From contig JACTAT010000037.1 of NCBI GenBank assembly GCA_014526335.1, positions 3,360,394 to 3,424,393 of the forward strand: a DNA stretch of 64,000 nt, given 5' to 3'. The notes beneath the pieces were generated by a model, which worked only from the letters and a program-made list of their open reading frames with translations, did no database searches and was not told the DNA's origin. This document shows positions 1-9,479 of the stretch, piece after piece (position 1 is the stretch's first letter; the number at the start of each line of letters is the position of its first letter). Source of the DNA: Chrysaora quinquecirrha. Lineage: Eukaryota; Cnidaria; Scyphozoa; Semaeostomeae; Pelagiidae. The position numbers and the translations under genes were made by a program.

Positions 1-373
1 CGTTTCTTGAGGTTCATCCGAAGATGTCTTAATCCATTTTCGCATGTCGGCATTGCAGGGTGATGACCTCTGCGAATACTCAGCACTTTGCCGTATTTGC
101 TTAATTTCCTGACTATGGCATCGTCATGCAGTTCAAAAGGTACGTTATATACATTGACAAAAGCGATGGTAACAGCAGGATAGAAACTTGCAAGGCTCTC
201 ACCAGACTTGATTTTAACACTAGCGAACTTCAATATTTTCTGCTTTTCATGCAGATTATTTGTTGTAATGAGGATTTCACCATTACTACTCTTTGCCAGT
301 GAGATAGGGCGGATTGCAAAAACGTTCTGAAAGATACCATACACTTCAGTAGGGTCAACATTGCATCCTTGCC
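1..373 (-). mobile_element. U2 LINE family, ORF1 fragment
   Basis: The minus-strand translation matches the N-terminal half of the intact U2-family ORF1 at 23609-25084. Shared blocks include an M-P-x-C-E-N-G run followed by R-H-L-R-M-N-L, and an A-F-V-N-V-Y segment. It is clearly diverged from the other two copies. The fragment runs off the window start and stops abruptly at about 373, where it is fused to a plus-strand family A LINE. No U2 target sequence remains next to it, so it was moved or cut by rearrangement. Confidence 0.8.
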
Positions 374-550
374 AACAAAAGAGATGATTTGAAAAACAGA
401 TTCATCTTCGTGGTTATTTCCAAACTCAAAGAAGAACATTTCATTGCTTCACAAGATGTTGAAACTCTGAATCTTTTTGAACAAAAATGGTGTCAAAATG
501 GCGTCCTTGCATCCCTTGAGAATCAAAAACTCAAAATCAACATCCCATGA
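374..550 (+). pseudogene. Family A ORF2, C-terminal remnant
   Basis: This remnant encodes only the last roughly 58 residues of ORF2, ending in the family A terminus K-L-K-I-N-I-P. One substitution pattern (a Q where other copies have R before K-L-K) marks it as a separate copy. It contains no catalytic domain. Confidence 0.75.
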
Positions 551-1146
551 GACTTACCTCGTTTTCTTTTCCCCGATTTCTGTTTTTTTTTCTCTCTCTT
601 TTTTTGTGCTTCACTTTTCCGTCTTTCCTTTTATTTTATGAAATATTATTGCGTTTATTAATTTGTTTATTTATTTTTTTCAACGTTTGAATTTTTTAAC
701 TTAGAATTAGGTAATTTCAATTGTAGTTAAATAAGTATTTAATTAGTTGCAGTTTATTCATTTGGTTTCAACATTAGAATTTTATAGTTTGCTTAGGTTA
801 GTTTAATCAGGTAATTTAAATTGTTGTTAAGTATTTCATTAATTTCATTATTTGTAGTTTTATCATTAGTTAAATAGTAATATATTCAGATTAATAGTAG
901 TTATAGTTGTTGTTGTAGTATTAGGTTTATTAGAATAGCTTTTGGTTGTAGTTTAATGTAGTTAAATTAATTTAGTTAAATTTAGAAATTATAAATGAAC
1001 ACTTCAACAATGAACATATTATGACAATTGATACTCAGTGAACATTCAGAGAGCAATTTTAATTTCTATTTAATTTAAATTATTTTAACTTGTAAATATG
1101 TTGTGTTGAATAGAAAATTAAACGGGCGTAGGCATGTGCCTAGCTC
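551..1146 (+). other. Family A LINE 3' UTR with terminal hairpin
   Basis: The segment is very AT-rich with many short T- and A-rich tracts and has no convincing ORF. It ends with the motif AAACGGGCGTAGGCATGTGC, whose last part folds into a 6-bp hairpin (1129-1142) just before the poly(A). The same terminal hairpin is present at the 3' end of 53170-59419. By analogy with other LINEs it is the probable site bound by the element's own reverse transcriptase; that role is inferred. Confidence 0.6.
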
Positions 1147-1158
1147 AAAAAAAAAAAA

Positions 1159-1196
1159 TTGATCAACAAGGAGATTCTTCCAGGGCGAGGCCTTTC
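1159..1196 (+). pseudogene. U1: U1 snRNA fragment (nt 26-63)
   Basis: The fragment matches U1 nt 26-63 of the array, starting with TTGATCAACAAGGA. It is the 3' target flank of the preceding LINE. It breaks off within the U1 stem-loop II region, where it is joined to an unrelated ORF2 segment sharing only TTTC at the join. Confidence 0.85.
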
Positions 1197-3637
1197 AATT
1201 TCAATTTAAAAGTCAAAGCGAAAGCACGTTGGACAGAAGAGGGTGAAAGGGTCACCAAATATTTTTGTAACTTAGAGAAAAAACGCCAAGCCGCTCAAGT
1301 TATGAAATCTGTTAAGACCAAATCAGGAACAATAGTACACAATCTAAAAGAAATGCTTGAAACTGTCAAAAATTTTTACTCTGACTTGTTTGCGAACGAA
1401 TCAACAGATACTACTAAGCAAGATGAGCTCCTTTCAAAAGTAGAAAACAAACTTTCCGACATTGACAGCGACGCTTGTGAAGGCCAACTAACAAAAGATG
1501 AATTATACACAGCACTTTCTAAAATGAAAACTAATAAAACACCAGGCCTCGATGGTATTCCAGTAGAGTTTTATAAAACCTTCTGGAATATCATTGGGGG
1601 GCATTTTACAAGAGTTGCTAATGCCTGCTTTGAATTACAACAACTTTCCCACTCTCAACGCGTCAGTTTAATTTCAACACTTTACAAAAAAGGTGACAAA
1701 AGTGATCTAGGCAATTGGAGACCAATTAGTTTACTCAATGTTGACTACAATATAATCGCAAAAACTCTCGCCAATCGTTTGCGAAATGTACTATCAACTA
1801 TCGTTTCTGAAATAGATCAATGAAATAGATCATTCTGAAATGTGTCCCAAATAGATCAATTCTGTCAAATGGACATATATTAAGAGATCTCCTTTACTAT
1901 GCTGAAAATGAAAATCTCCCAGCAGCCCTTCTATCTTTAGACCAAATGAAAGCCTTTGACCGTGTAAACTGGAATTTCCTTTTCAAAACCCTAGAAAGCT
2001 GTGGTTTTGGGCCACAAATCATTTCATATATTAAAACATTGTATCATAATATTAGTAGTCGTGTTAAAGTAAATGGGTACATCTCTGCCCCATTCACCCT
2101 TGGTAGGGGAGTGAGACAGGGATGTCCCCTATCCCCCTTATTATATGTCCTAGTTTCCGAATTTTTTGCAATATCAGTCAGAAAAAACCAAGCCATTACT
2201 GGTATTACAATTAAAAATGTTGAATTTAAAATTACCCAGTATGCTGATGACACAACAATAATCCTGCAAGGTGAACAGTCCATCAAATCAATTTTGAAAT
2301 GGCATCAGGAGCTAAAATAAACAAAGGAAAAAGTAATGGAATTTGGCTTGGAAGATATAAAAACAGATCAGATAATCCATATAATTTAGCATGGGGCAGG
2401 GAAGCATTGAAAATCCTTGGTGTCTTTCATGACCCTATTTTGAAAGAAAAAGAAACTTGGGATCCTCGCATAAATAAATTCTGTAAAACTTTAGACCTTT
2501 GGACTTCTCGTGATCTTTCCTTGAGGGAGAGGGCTGTGGTTGCAAACCAGCTGGCCAGCTCGGTTTTCTGGTACACTGCAGCCATATATCCCCTTCCCAG
2601 TGGGCTCTGAAAAAATCAATGATAAACTGTGGAAGTTCATTTATCAGAATAAAAAAGATCCTATTAAACGTACACAAGCAAGACTTCCATATGACTTAGG
2701 GGGGTTGAACATAATAGATGTTGAAAAGAAAGCTCATGCCATTAAATTATCTTGGATTTCAAAATATCTTCAAAATGAAAATAACTCTAAATGGAAAGCA
2801 CTGTTCACCTTTAACTTTGATAAGTATAAGAATTTCAACATTGGTGCCAAAATTTTTAAATGCCATTTACGTTCGATTGAAATGAAACATGTCCTGCAGT
2901 TTATCAAGATGTCCTTAAATGTTTTGCAGCAAATTTTTCTGAACTTCGACTGAAACCCACGGAAATTGAAGGAATTTGCAATGAACCTCTATTTGACAAT
3001 TTCTACACACGTTGATACCAGTAATGCTTGGATACAAGCTAACATTACAACAATACGAGACATTTGTTATGAATTTACAAATGCATTCTTACCTTCCAAT
3101 GCCCTGAATGAATTAATCCCTTCTGGTTTCTCAGACAGTTTCTACACCAAATTGAAATCACGTTTACCCCCTGAATGGAAAGAAAAAATAACAACTGAGT
3201 GCAGCAATGAAAGAAGTTTATCTGATGACTTTTATATTAAAAATACCAAAGATGAATATGTTTTATTTTCATCTCTGACTTGCAAAACAATCTACAATAT
3301 GCTCATCTTGAAAGATCAAAATGTTATTGCTCAGAAATTTAGAGTTTTTGGGAACAAGAAATAGGTTTTATCAACTGGCCAAGACTCTTTAAAACTTTAT
3401 TTAAAAGAAATCATGACAGAAAATCTGCCAACATTCAGTGGAAGTTCAATTATTTTTGACAACAAAAGAGATGACTTGAAAAACAGATTCATCTTCAAAG
3501 TTATTTCCAAACTCAAAGAAGAACATTTCATTGCTTCACAAGATGTTGAAACTCTCAATCTTTTTGAACAAAAATGGTGTAAAAATGGCGTCCTTGCTTC
3601 CCTTGAGAATCGAAAACTCAAAATCAACATCCCATGA
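1197..3637 (+). pseudogene. Family A ORF2 (RT part), broken
   Basis: Recognisable RT motifs appear in order in several frames: K-T-P-G-L-D-G-I-P-V-E-F-Y-K near 1540, N-W-R-P-I-S-L-L-N near 1715, D-Q-M-K-A-F-D-R-V-N near 1940, R-Q-G-C-P-L-S-P-L-L near 2115, and the catalytic Y-A-D-D near 2240. Breaks include a small local duplication near 1810-1850, frameshifts near 2300, 2610, 2950 and 3360, and a deletion near 3450 that removes roughly 300 bp including the C-terminal CCHC motif. The endonuclease domain is absent. It cannot encode a working protein. Confidence 0.85.
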
Positions 3638-4124
3638 GACTTGCCTCGTTTCCATGTCCCCCATTTCTTTACTTTTTTTCATTTTTCTTGACTAACTTTC
3701 CGTCTTGCCTTTTACTTCTGTTTATGAATTATTATTGCCTTTATTTAATTGTTAATTTATTGTTTCAACGTTTGAATTTTTTTTACTTAGAATTAGTTGT
3801 AGTTTATTCGTTTGGTTTTGACATTAGAATTTGGTAGTATTGGGTTTGCTTAGGTTAGTTTAATTAGGTAATTTAAATTGTTGTTAAGTATTTTATTCAT
3901 TTAATTAGTTGTAATTTATTAAGATTAGTTGTAGTTATAGTTGTTGTTGTAGTATTAAGTTTATTAGAATAGTTTTTGGTTGTAGTTTAATGTAGTTAGA
4001 ATAATTTAGTTAAATTTTGAAATTAGGAATGAACTTTCAGAGAGGAATTTCAATTTCTATTTAATTTAAATTAATTTAACTTGTATATATGTTGAGTTAA
4101 TTGGAAAATTAAACGGGCGTAGGT
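3638..4124 (+). other. Family A LINE 3' UTR, truncated
   Basis: AT-rich 3' UTR homologous to 551-1146 but shortened by internal deletions. It ends at AAACGGGCGTAGG without hairpin or poly(A), directly before the transposon TIR. No gene seen. Confidence 0.6.
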
Positions 4125-4630
4125 AGCAAGGGGAATAATGTTTTCAGCCAATCAGCGACTATTTTCAAATTCTGCTATCAGCCAATCAACGAGCTTGATT
4201 TTAACAAAAGACGCCAGGAATGGTGGCCGTGGAGCCGGCGAGCTGCGTGAAAATGCCCTGCTGTCTCGGGTTTGTTGCACGCGATATTTTGTTAAAACAG
4301 GCCTAAACGCATATTTTTCAAAAGAAGAAAGGCTGTTCTACATTTCTACCGTTCGCATTTTTAAATTTCGTCCTAGAACCAGAGATATGACCTGAAATCT
4401 CAGCCTTATTTTCCCTGGACTTTGAGCTAAGAATTACGAATAAACACAACACGTGAAAAATAGAGTGGGCAAATAAACATGGCTAACTTTTCACTCACGA
4501 AACGATCTGCGTCTCCAAGTCAGAAATTATCAGTCCAAACATATTCCACACCACAACACGTACTTTCTGTTAACTTTCTTTGCCATTCCAATACAGCTTT
4601 TAAATGCAGAATAACAAAGATTCTGAGACA
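4125..4630 (+). repeat. Left terminal inverted repeat
   Basis: About 506 bp whose reverse complement matches 8050-8525. Identity is high and collinear up to the shared end near GATTCTGAGACA. Relative to the right copy it has an extra block of about 30 bp near 4400-4430. The inner part includes an open stretch conserved in both arms, but no gene can be claimed. Confidence 0.85.
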
Positions 4631-4745
4631 GTGCTGTTGGAAAACATCAAGCAAGCGCCGAGGGCTGTATCCAGAACGTTCGCCTCGTTTACAACAAAGG
4701 TGTCAATTTATTTTTGGATTTTTGTGTAATTTGTATTCTCTTTCA

Positions 4746-5094
4746 TCACAACTCTGGCGGGGATGAACGTGTCCAGGAGGAAATCTGTTGAAGCAATGAA
4801 AAGATGGCGTGCTCGTCAAATTCCTCTGTAAATTCTGCCAGCTCAGAATCATCATCTTCTTCCATCTCATTTGGATCATCATCTTCTTCATCTTCCTGAG
4901 GATCAGGTGCACTGGAAGTGGTCACAGCTGCATTTGCTTTTGAGGCTAAATCCTTGATTTGTTTTCTAAGATGTTGTCTGCAAAGATGGCACTCACTGAC
5001 TGTGGGAAGATTACACTCAATATGGAAAGAATGACCGCACTGGAAAATTCTCTAGAGTGGGCTCACCACACAGCATCCAGTTTTATCACATTTC
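4746..5094 (-). pseudogene. RING-H2 finger and acidic tail exon
   Basis: After the acceptor ending TTCAG the exon reads C-x4-C, then after the stop Q-C-G-H-S-F-H-I-E-C, then C-H-L-C: the spacing of a C3H2C3 RING finger. A tail rich in Asp and Glu follows (about 4910-4830). RING fingers usually bind E2 ubiquitin ligases; a role in transposition is unknown. The in-frame TAG lies between the first and second metal-ligand groups. Confidence 0.6.
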
Positions 5095-7846
5095 CTGAAG
5101 GTAAATAACATGATGATGCTAAAGATTTCAATTTTTTTGTTAATTTGATTTAATTTTATTTCCCCAAGATGAAATCATATCTGTTGGGAAATACGAAAAA
5201 AATGATATTTTGTTCTGGTAACCCAAAATAGCTTCCTTTGTCTGGGGAATTGACCATGAAGAAATTTGGACTGAAATGAATTTTCTCTTCAGATAAAGTT
5301 TCATTTTGGGTCCCATGTCTCTAGCCCACCTAAAACTTGTAGGGTGAAAAATTACAACTTACTTCCTACTCTGAGGAACAGTTGTTGGTTCATTGTAGCC
5401 AAGCGGTAGTAATTGATTGGTAACAACTGTATCACCAAAGATGTTTGGCAGCTTCCACTTAGAAATTTTTTTGCTTTGCCTTGCTGTTCTTGGAACCATC
5501 TCCCCTTGACCTGGATTATTAATTAGGATAGCAAACTTCTGGACAAGGAACTTTTGCAGCTTTAGCATTTTTATTTTTGCAGGACAGAAGCTGTAATTTC
5601 TGGATGGAACAAACCAAGATTTGAATTCATGCAGCTCATGTTTGCAGGCATCAATTTCTCTTGCCTTGAGGAATATCTGGTCACCAGTGTCTGTTGCTTT
5701 TGTCCTTCCTCTCAGAATTGAATGAAAGTTTTCCACAGGATACTCATCAAATGCAACTAAATGACTGAGCAAGATGTTGAAAAGGGGATGACCTTTTTTT
5801 CTCAAATGATTGAATGTTGTGACAAAGATAAGAAGTGCTTTGTTGTAGTGCCTTCTTTTGAAAACCATCAACATCACCCAACAACGCAAAACTGACTGAA
5901 TGTAATGGTGAGAATAGTTGTTTTTGAACTCAATGGAATACAGGCTCAATACAAGTGGACAATATGTGTCAAGAAGATTCAGCAATGTGACATACTCAAC
6001 ATCCTTAGAATGAATGAAAGCTGACATAATGTCATTGCGAATCAAAGACCACCCACCGTAGATAACCTCCAACAATAATGACTGCCTCCAAGGTTTTGGT
6101 TTTTTGGCCAAAATTGCCTTTTCTCCAAATAAAAAAGAGTAAAGCTCTTTAACAACAGCATGAAATTTGAGGACAACTGTTTCTCTTGAATTCAAGGAGA
6201 TGTGCAGTGGACCAATGAAAGGAATGATATGATTCTGCCCAGCAAAGAAAACTTTATCAGAGTAAACAAGCTGACGCATATAAAACTGAGTGGGCCAGTC
6301 TCCAACAAATGGAACAAAGAATTTTGACAGGTACAATGAAAGGCCATTCTTATTCATGTAATCCACCGCAGATACAAGATCTTGAAAAGACTTCAGTGGC
6401 ATCTCAAGGCAGTCAACCAGTTTGGTATTCTTCATGGATCTCATTTGCTTCAGTTCTGTTTGCTGGTAGTCATGCACAAGAAGTCTTTGTCTTTCTGCTG
6501 CTGGGTCAAAATATTTTGCTGTAATCCAATCTGGCATATCTTGTGCATATGACTTTGAAAATCCAGACATACATTGGTGAACCATTTCTTCCAAGATTAT
6601 AGCATCAGCTGGTTTTTCACTGAGTGGACTTGAATTTCCTTCCACAGGTATGGCTTTGATATTTTTAAACACTTTTATTAATAGGGTTGTCATGTGTATA
6701 GCCTGTGCTTGTTTTTTGCAGATTGTCGATGCTTAGTGTGGATGTTATGATAGTCATCAATAAAATATACAATGAAATATTCATGCTCAACTGCTTCTTT
6801 GAAGAAATTATTTACAGCATCAAGATGATTTGCAGAAGAAGAAAGAGATGCTGATTTAACTGTGCGAGGATGTGCAGCAATGCCAAGATTCCTAAGAGAT
6901 GCCAAGCCATAATCGCTGATTCCGTACTGTGACAGAGTTCTTGAGAGGGCAACTTGGAACCAATTTGCTTTTTGAGATTGGCCAAAAACCATCATGTATA
7001 TTATGACCACTGTTCGTATTTTGTTTAATGCCCGACGGCTATCAGACATTCTTTCAAAACAGATGGAATTGAAAATAAATTGAAATATTCTGTCTGCACC
7101 AGCTTCTTTGCAGATAGACTCAAATTTGTTAGGGTCCATTTCCGGATTGCCTTCTTCTCCAAAAAGATCAAAACATTTATTTCTCAGCATTGAAATTTCT
7201 TCTTTTAGATCAAATGCAGCTGCAGATTTTGAAACCAGTTCTTCATACATTTTTTGGTCAATTACTACTGTTTCAGTGCATTCTTCTGTCTGGCAAGATT
7301 TTTCTGATGTCAGAGTTGTGGGTGTCAAAGGTAACTGCAGTATTTCACTGGATGATGTCAAAACTGTGATGAATGTTTTCCTTTCTGCTGTGTTGGTACT
7401 CTGGCTTTCAGTATAAGATGATTCCCAGTCCATATCATTAGCAGTATCAACAGAAACTCCATCCTTCTTAAGGACTATCTTTATCTAATTAAAGAGATTG
7501 TTTAAAAAGTATTATAACTTTTCCTATTTATGGTCTGTATAAAGTAGTTTAAGTAAAAAATAATTTTTTTAATTAGATAACTCACATTTTCAATCAAACT
7601 TGGTGTTATGTTTTTGGAAGTTTCTTCACTTAGGGTTCCTTTCGGGCAGAAAATGACTAAACAATTGGCACAAGTGTTTGAGAAAAATTCTCTCCCTCTT
7701 CTGTCTTGTTCTTTGTCAAGGAGTCTGTAGATGTTTCCTATTTCAGCCAAACCATTAGCTCTTAAACAAATAATTTTATCTTCATTTTCACCACTATTCC
7801 AGTCTTTGTGAATAGGATTGTGACACGTTTTTACGAATCTTGGCAT
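4746..7846 (-). pseudogene. Transposase-like gene, 3 exons, RING-H2 end
   Basis: The proposed structure is exon 1 at 7846-7586 (ATG, start of M-P-R-F-V-K), exon 2 at 7484-5363, and exon 3 at 5094-4746. Introns have GTGAGT and GTAAGT donors and AG acceptors after pyrimidine-rich tracts, and joining them keeps the reading frame. Exon 2 encodes roughly 700 residues with conserved-looking blocks such as D-E-Y-P-V-E-N-F-H-S, but I do not recognise a named transposase family. Being the only gene between the TIRs suggests it is the transposase. Exon 3 encodes a RING-H2-like finger and an acidic tail. A 1-nt frameshift near 6690 and an in-frame TAG at 5052-5054 mean this copy is decayed. Confidence 0.65.
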
Positions 7847-8049
7847 TTTCACTTATTTAACAACTATAGACTTATTTTGTTTACATAATTGCTAAGTTAC
7901 CAAGTTCAGTGCGATTTTCCCGCCTATTTCTAAAGACTATTTATTTCCCGCTCAAATTCAGATGAACAATATGGTTGGCACGTGAGGGTAACACGTTCAC
8001 TAGCTGTGAGAAGATAGAGCACTTGGGATAGGACACTAGGGTTTGGTCT

Positions 8050-8525
8050 TGTCTCAGAATCTTTGTTATTCTGCATTTAAAAGCTGTATTGGAATGGCAA
8101 AGAGAGTTAACAGAAAGTATGTGTTGTGCGGTGGAATTTGTTTGGACTGATTTCTGACTTGGAGACGCAGATCGTTTCGTGAGTGAAAAGTTAGCCATGT
8201 TTATTTGCCCACTCCATTTTTCACGTGCTGTGTTTATTCGAAATTCTGAGATTTCAGGTCATATCTCTGGTTCTAGGACGAAATTTAAAAATGCAAACGG
8301 TAGAAATGTAGAACAGCCTTTCTTCTTTTGAAAAATATGCGTTTAGGCCTGTTTTAACAAAATATCGCGTGCAACAAACCCGAGAAAGCAGGGCATTTTC
8401 ACGCAGCTCTCCGGCTCCACGGCCGCCATTCCTGGTGTCTTTTGTTAAAATCAAGCTCGTTGATTGGCTGATAGCAGAATTTGAAAATAGTCGCTGTTTG
8501 GCTGAAAACATTATTCCCCCTTGCT
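8050..8525 (-). repeat. Right terminal inverted repeat
   Basis: Reverse complement of the left TIR, about 476 bp, lacking a block of about 30 bp near 8244. Its outer end AGCAAGGGGG abuts U1-5S spacer sequence. Confidence 0.85.
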
Positions 8526-8628
8526 CATCCACCCACTTCGTATGGATCAGACGGTACACGACATGTGCATGGGCACACTTCTGCGTCTCTAGCCAGCAGT
8601 GTCATGCATATTCGGCCCTCTAGCTTTC

Positions 8629-8748
8629 GCCTACGACCATACCACCATGAATATACCGGTTCTCGTCCGATCACCACAGTCAAGCATGGTCGGGCCAGGT
8701 CAGTACCTGGATGGATGACTGCCTGGGAACACCTGGTGTTGTAGGCTT
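8629..8748 (+). pseudogene. 5S rRNA: 5S rRNA, diverged copy
   Basis: Full-length 120-nt match from GCCTACGACC to TAGGCTT. At least three positions differ from all other copies: CCACAGTC for CCGCAGTC, GGATGGATGA for GGATGGGTGA, and GACTGCC for GACCGCC. All are C-to-T or G-to-A changes, as expected from decay. A T4 terminator-like run follows. Probably a pseudogene. Confidence 0.75.
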
Positions 8749-8893
8749 CACGTTTTGCAATTCCAGTCCTTCTTTGCAACCGACGATTTATCCAGGTATT
8801 GCACACATGGACTGGCAATTCTGTGTCGCCGTCTTGCACCCACGTGTGATTGCAACACGTGTGGAGTCGCGCAGAAGCAAAGACTAGTTCGTT

Positions 8894-9077
8894 ATCGCTT
8901 CGGCCTTTTGGCTAAGATCAAGTGTAGTATCTGTTCTTATCAGCTTAATATCTGAAATGCACCCAAGGGTGCTAAAATATTAAACTGATTTTTGGAATTG
9001 GTCCGTGGGTCTGAAGCTTGCTTCACCCTGGACACAGGTTGTCCTGGTATTGCAGTGCCGCCATGGATGGCCCACCC
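8894..9077 (+). pseudogene. U2: U2 snRNA, diverged copy
   Basis: Matches U2 over its length but starts ATCGCTTCGGCC, lacking two bases of stem I (normal ATCGCTTCTCGG). It also has TCTGAAATGC for TCTGATATGC, a C-to-A change after the GGGTGC stem, and changes in the 3' stem-loops. The branch-site recognition GTAGTA is intact. Probably non-functional. Confidence 0.8.
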
Positions 9078-9448
9078 CCTCATCTTCAAGTGTAAATGTA
9101 AAACAAGCAACACAGCAAACCTTCCACTATGCCACATCTCTGTCTGTCGTCATCGTCTTGCCAACAGCAATGCAGCAACATGCGGATGTCTTGGCAATCC
9201 GTCTCACATTCCACACATCAACTTTTTTATGCCTCAAGCGTTGTATGTTCTGCCTTATTTATTCAACCTTTCGCCACCACCATAGCATGAGTGACTTGCG
9301 ACAGCGACGAGTCCAATCAAATCTCTTCTCATCCTATGCCAATCTCAACGGAATGGAAGTGCCACCCTCTCACTTGTGGTCTGTTGCCGATGTACCACAT
9401 TTGAAACGAGAAGTTCCTGAACGATGCCCTCTCTGCAAGAAAATCTGC

Positions 9449-9468
9449 ATACTTACCTGACGGGAAGA
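9449..9468 (+). pseudogene. U1: U1 snRNA 5' fragment, LINE junction
   Basis: The first 20 nt of U1 (ATACTTACCTGACGGGAAGA; GGG variant), cut by the family A LINE at the same place as the minus-strand copies (after the AAGA). Confidence 0.9.
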
Positions 9469-9479
9469 AGTGCCTAAGC

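Larger units (their letters stand above)
374..1158 (+). mobile_element. U1 LINE family A, 3' end copy
   Basis: This is the 3' end of a family A LINE: the last ORF2 codons (stop TGA at 548-550), an AT-rich 3' UTR of about 590 bp, the terminal hairpin TAGGCA-TG-TGCCTA at 1129-1142, and 12 A residues (1147-1158). It is followed directly by U1 nt 26 onward, the same 3' junction as the minus-strand copies. The left boundary falls inside ORF2 and abuts a U2-family fragment in the opposite strand, so it is a rearrangement breakpoint and not a normal 5' truncation in U1. Confidence 0.85.
1197..4124 (+). mobile_element. U1 LINE family A, truncated copy
   Basis: The copy begins in mid ORF2, after the endonuclease domain, and continues through the reverse transcriptase to ORF2's last codon at 3637. 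A shortened 3' UTR follows. Its 3' end breaks at 4124 inside the sequence before the terminal hairpin, where the DNA transposon starts, so hairpin, poly(A) and U1 flank are all missing. Both ends are rearrangement or insertion breakpoints. Confidence 0.85.
4125..8525. mobile_element. DNA transposon with long terminal inverted repeats
   Basis: Long inverted repeats at 4125-4630 and 8050-8525 bracket one spliced minus-strand gene. Both termini read AGCAAGGGG inward. The left flank is a family A LINE 3' UTR and the right flank is the U1-5S spacer of the array, in plus orientation. I see no target-site duplication between these flanks, so the locus was probably rearranged after insertion. The superfamily is unassigned. 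Dada, a known superfamily that targets small-RNA genes, was considered but not supported by any motif I could see. Confidence 0.75.
8526..9468 (+). repeat. Diverged 5S-U2-U1 array unit, plus strand
   Basis: The order is partial U1-5S spacer, 5S, spacer, U2, U2-U1 spacer and the first 20 nt of U1, the same as the minus-strand units but reversed. Genes and spacers carry many substitutions and small indels relative to the homogeneous units elsewhere, for example in both snRNA and 5S cores. This fits an orphan unit at an array edge that has escaped homogenisation. The 9078-9448 spacer contains the U1 promoter region and no gene. Confidence 0.9.

Noticed and set aside
4125..8525. Assignment to Dada, the transposons that target small-RNA genes
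   Set aside because: The setting is attractive, but I see no Dada motif, no target duplication in an RNA gene, and the long TIRs do not fit.
8369..8839. Open frames across the right TIR and the diverged 5S gene
   Set aside because: They run through a transposon end into an RNA gene and have no counterpart as proteins in other copies.
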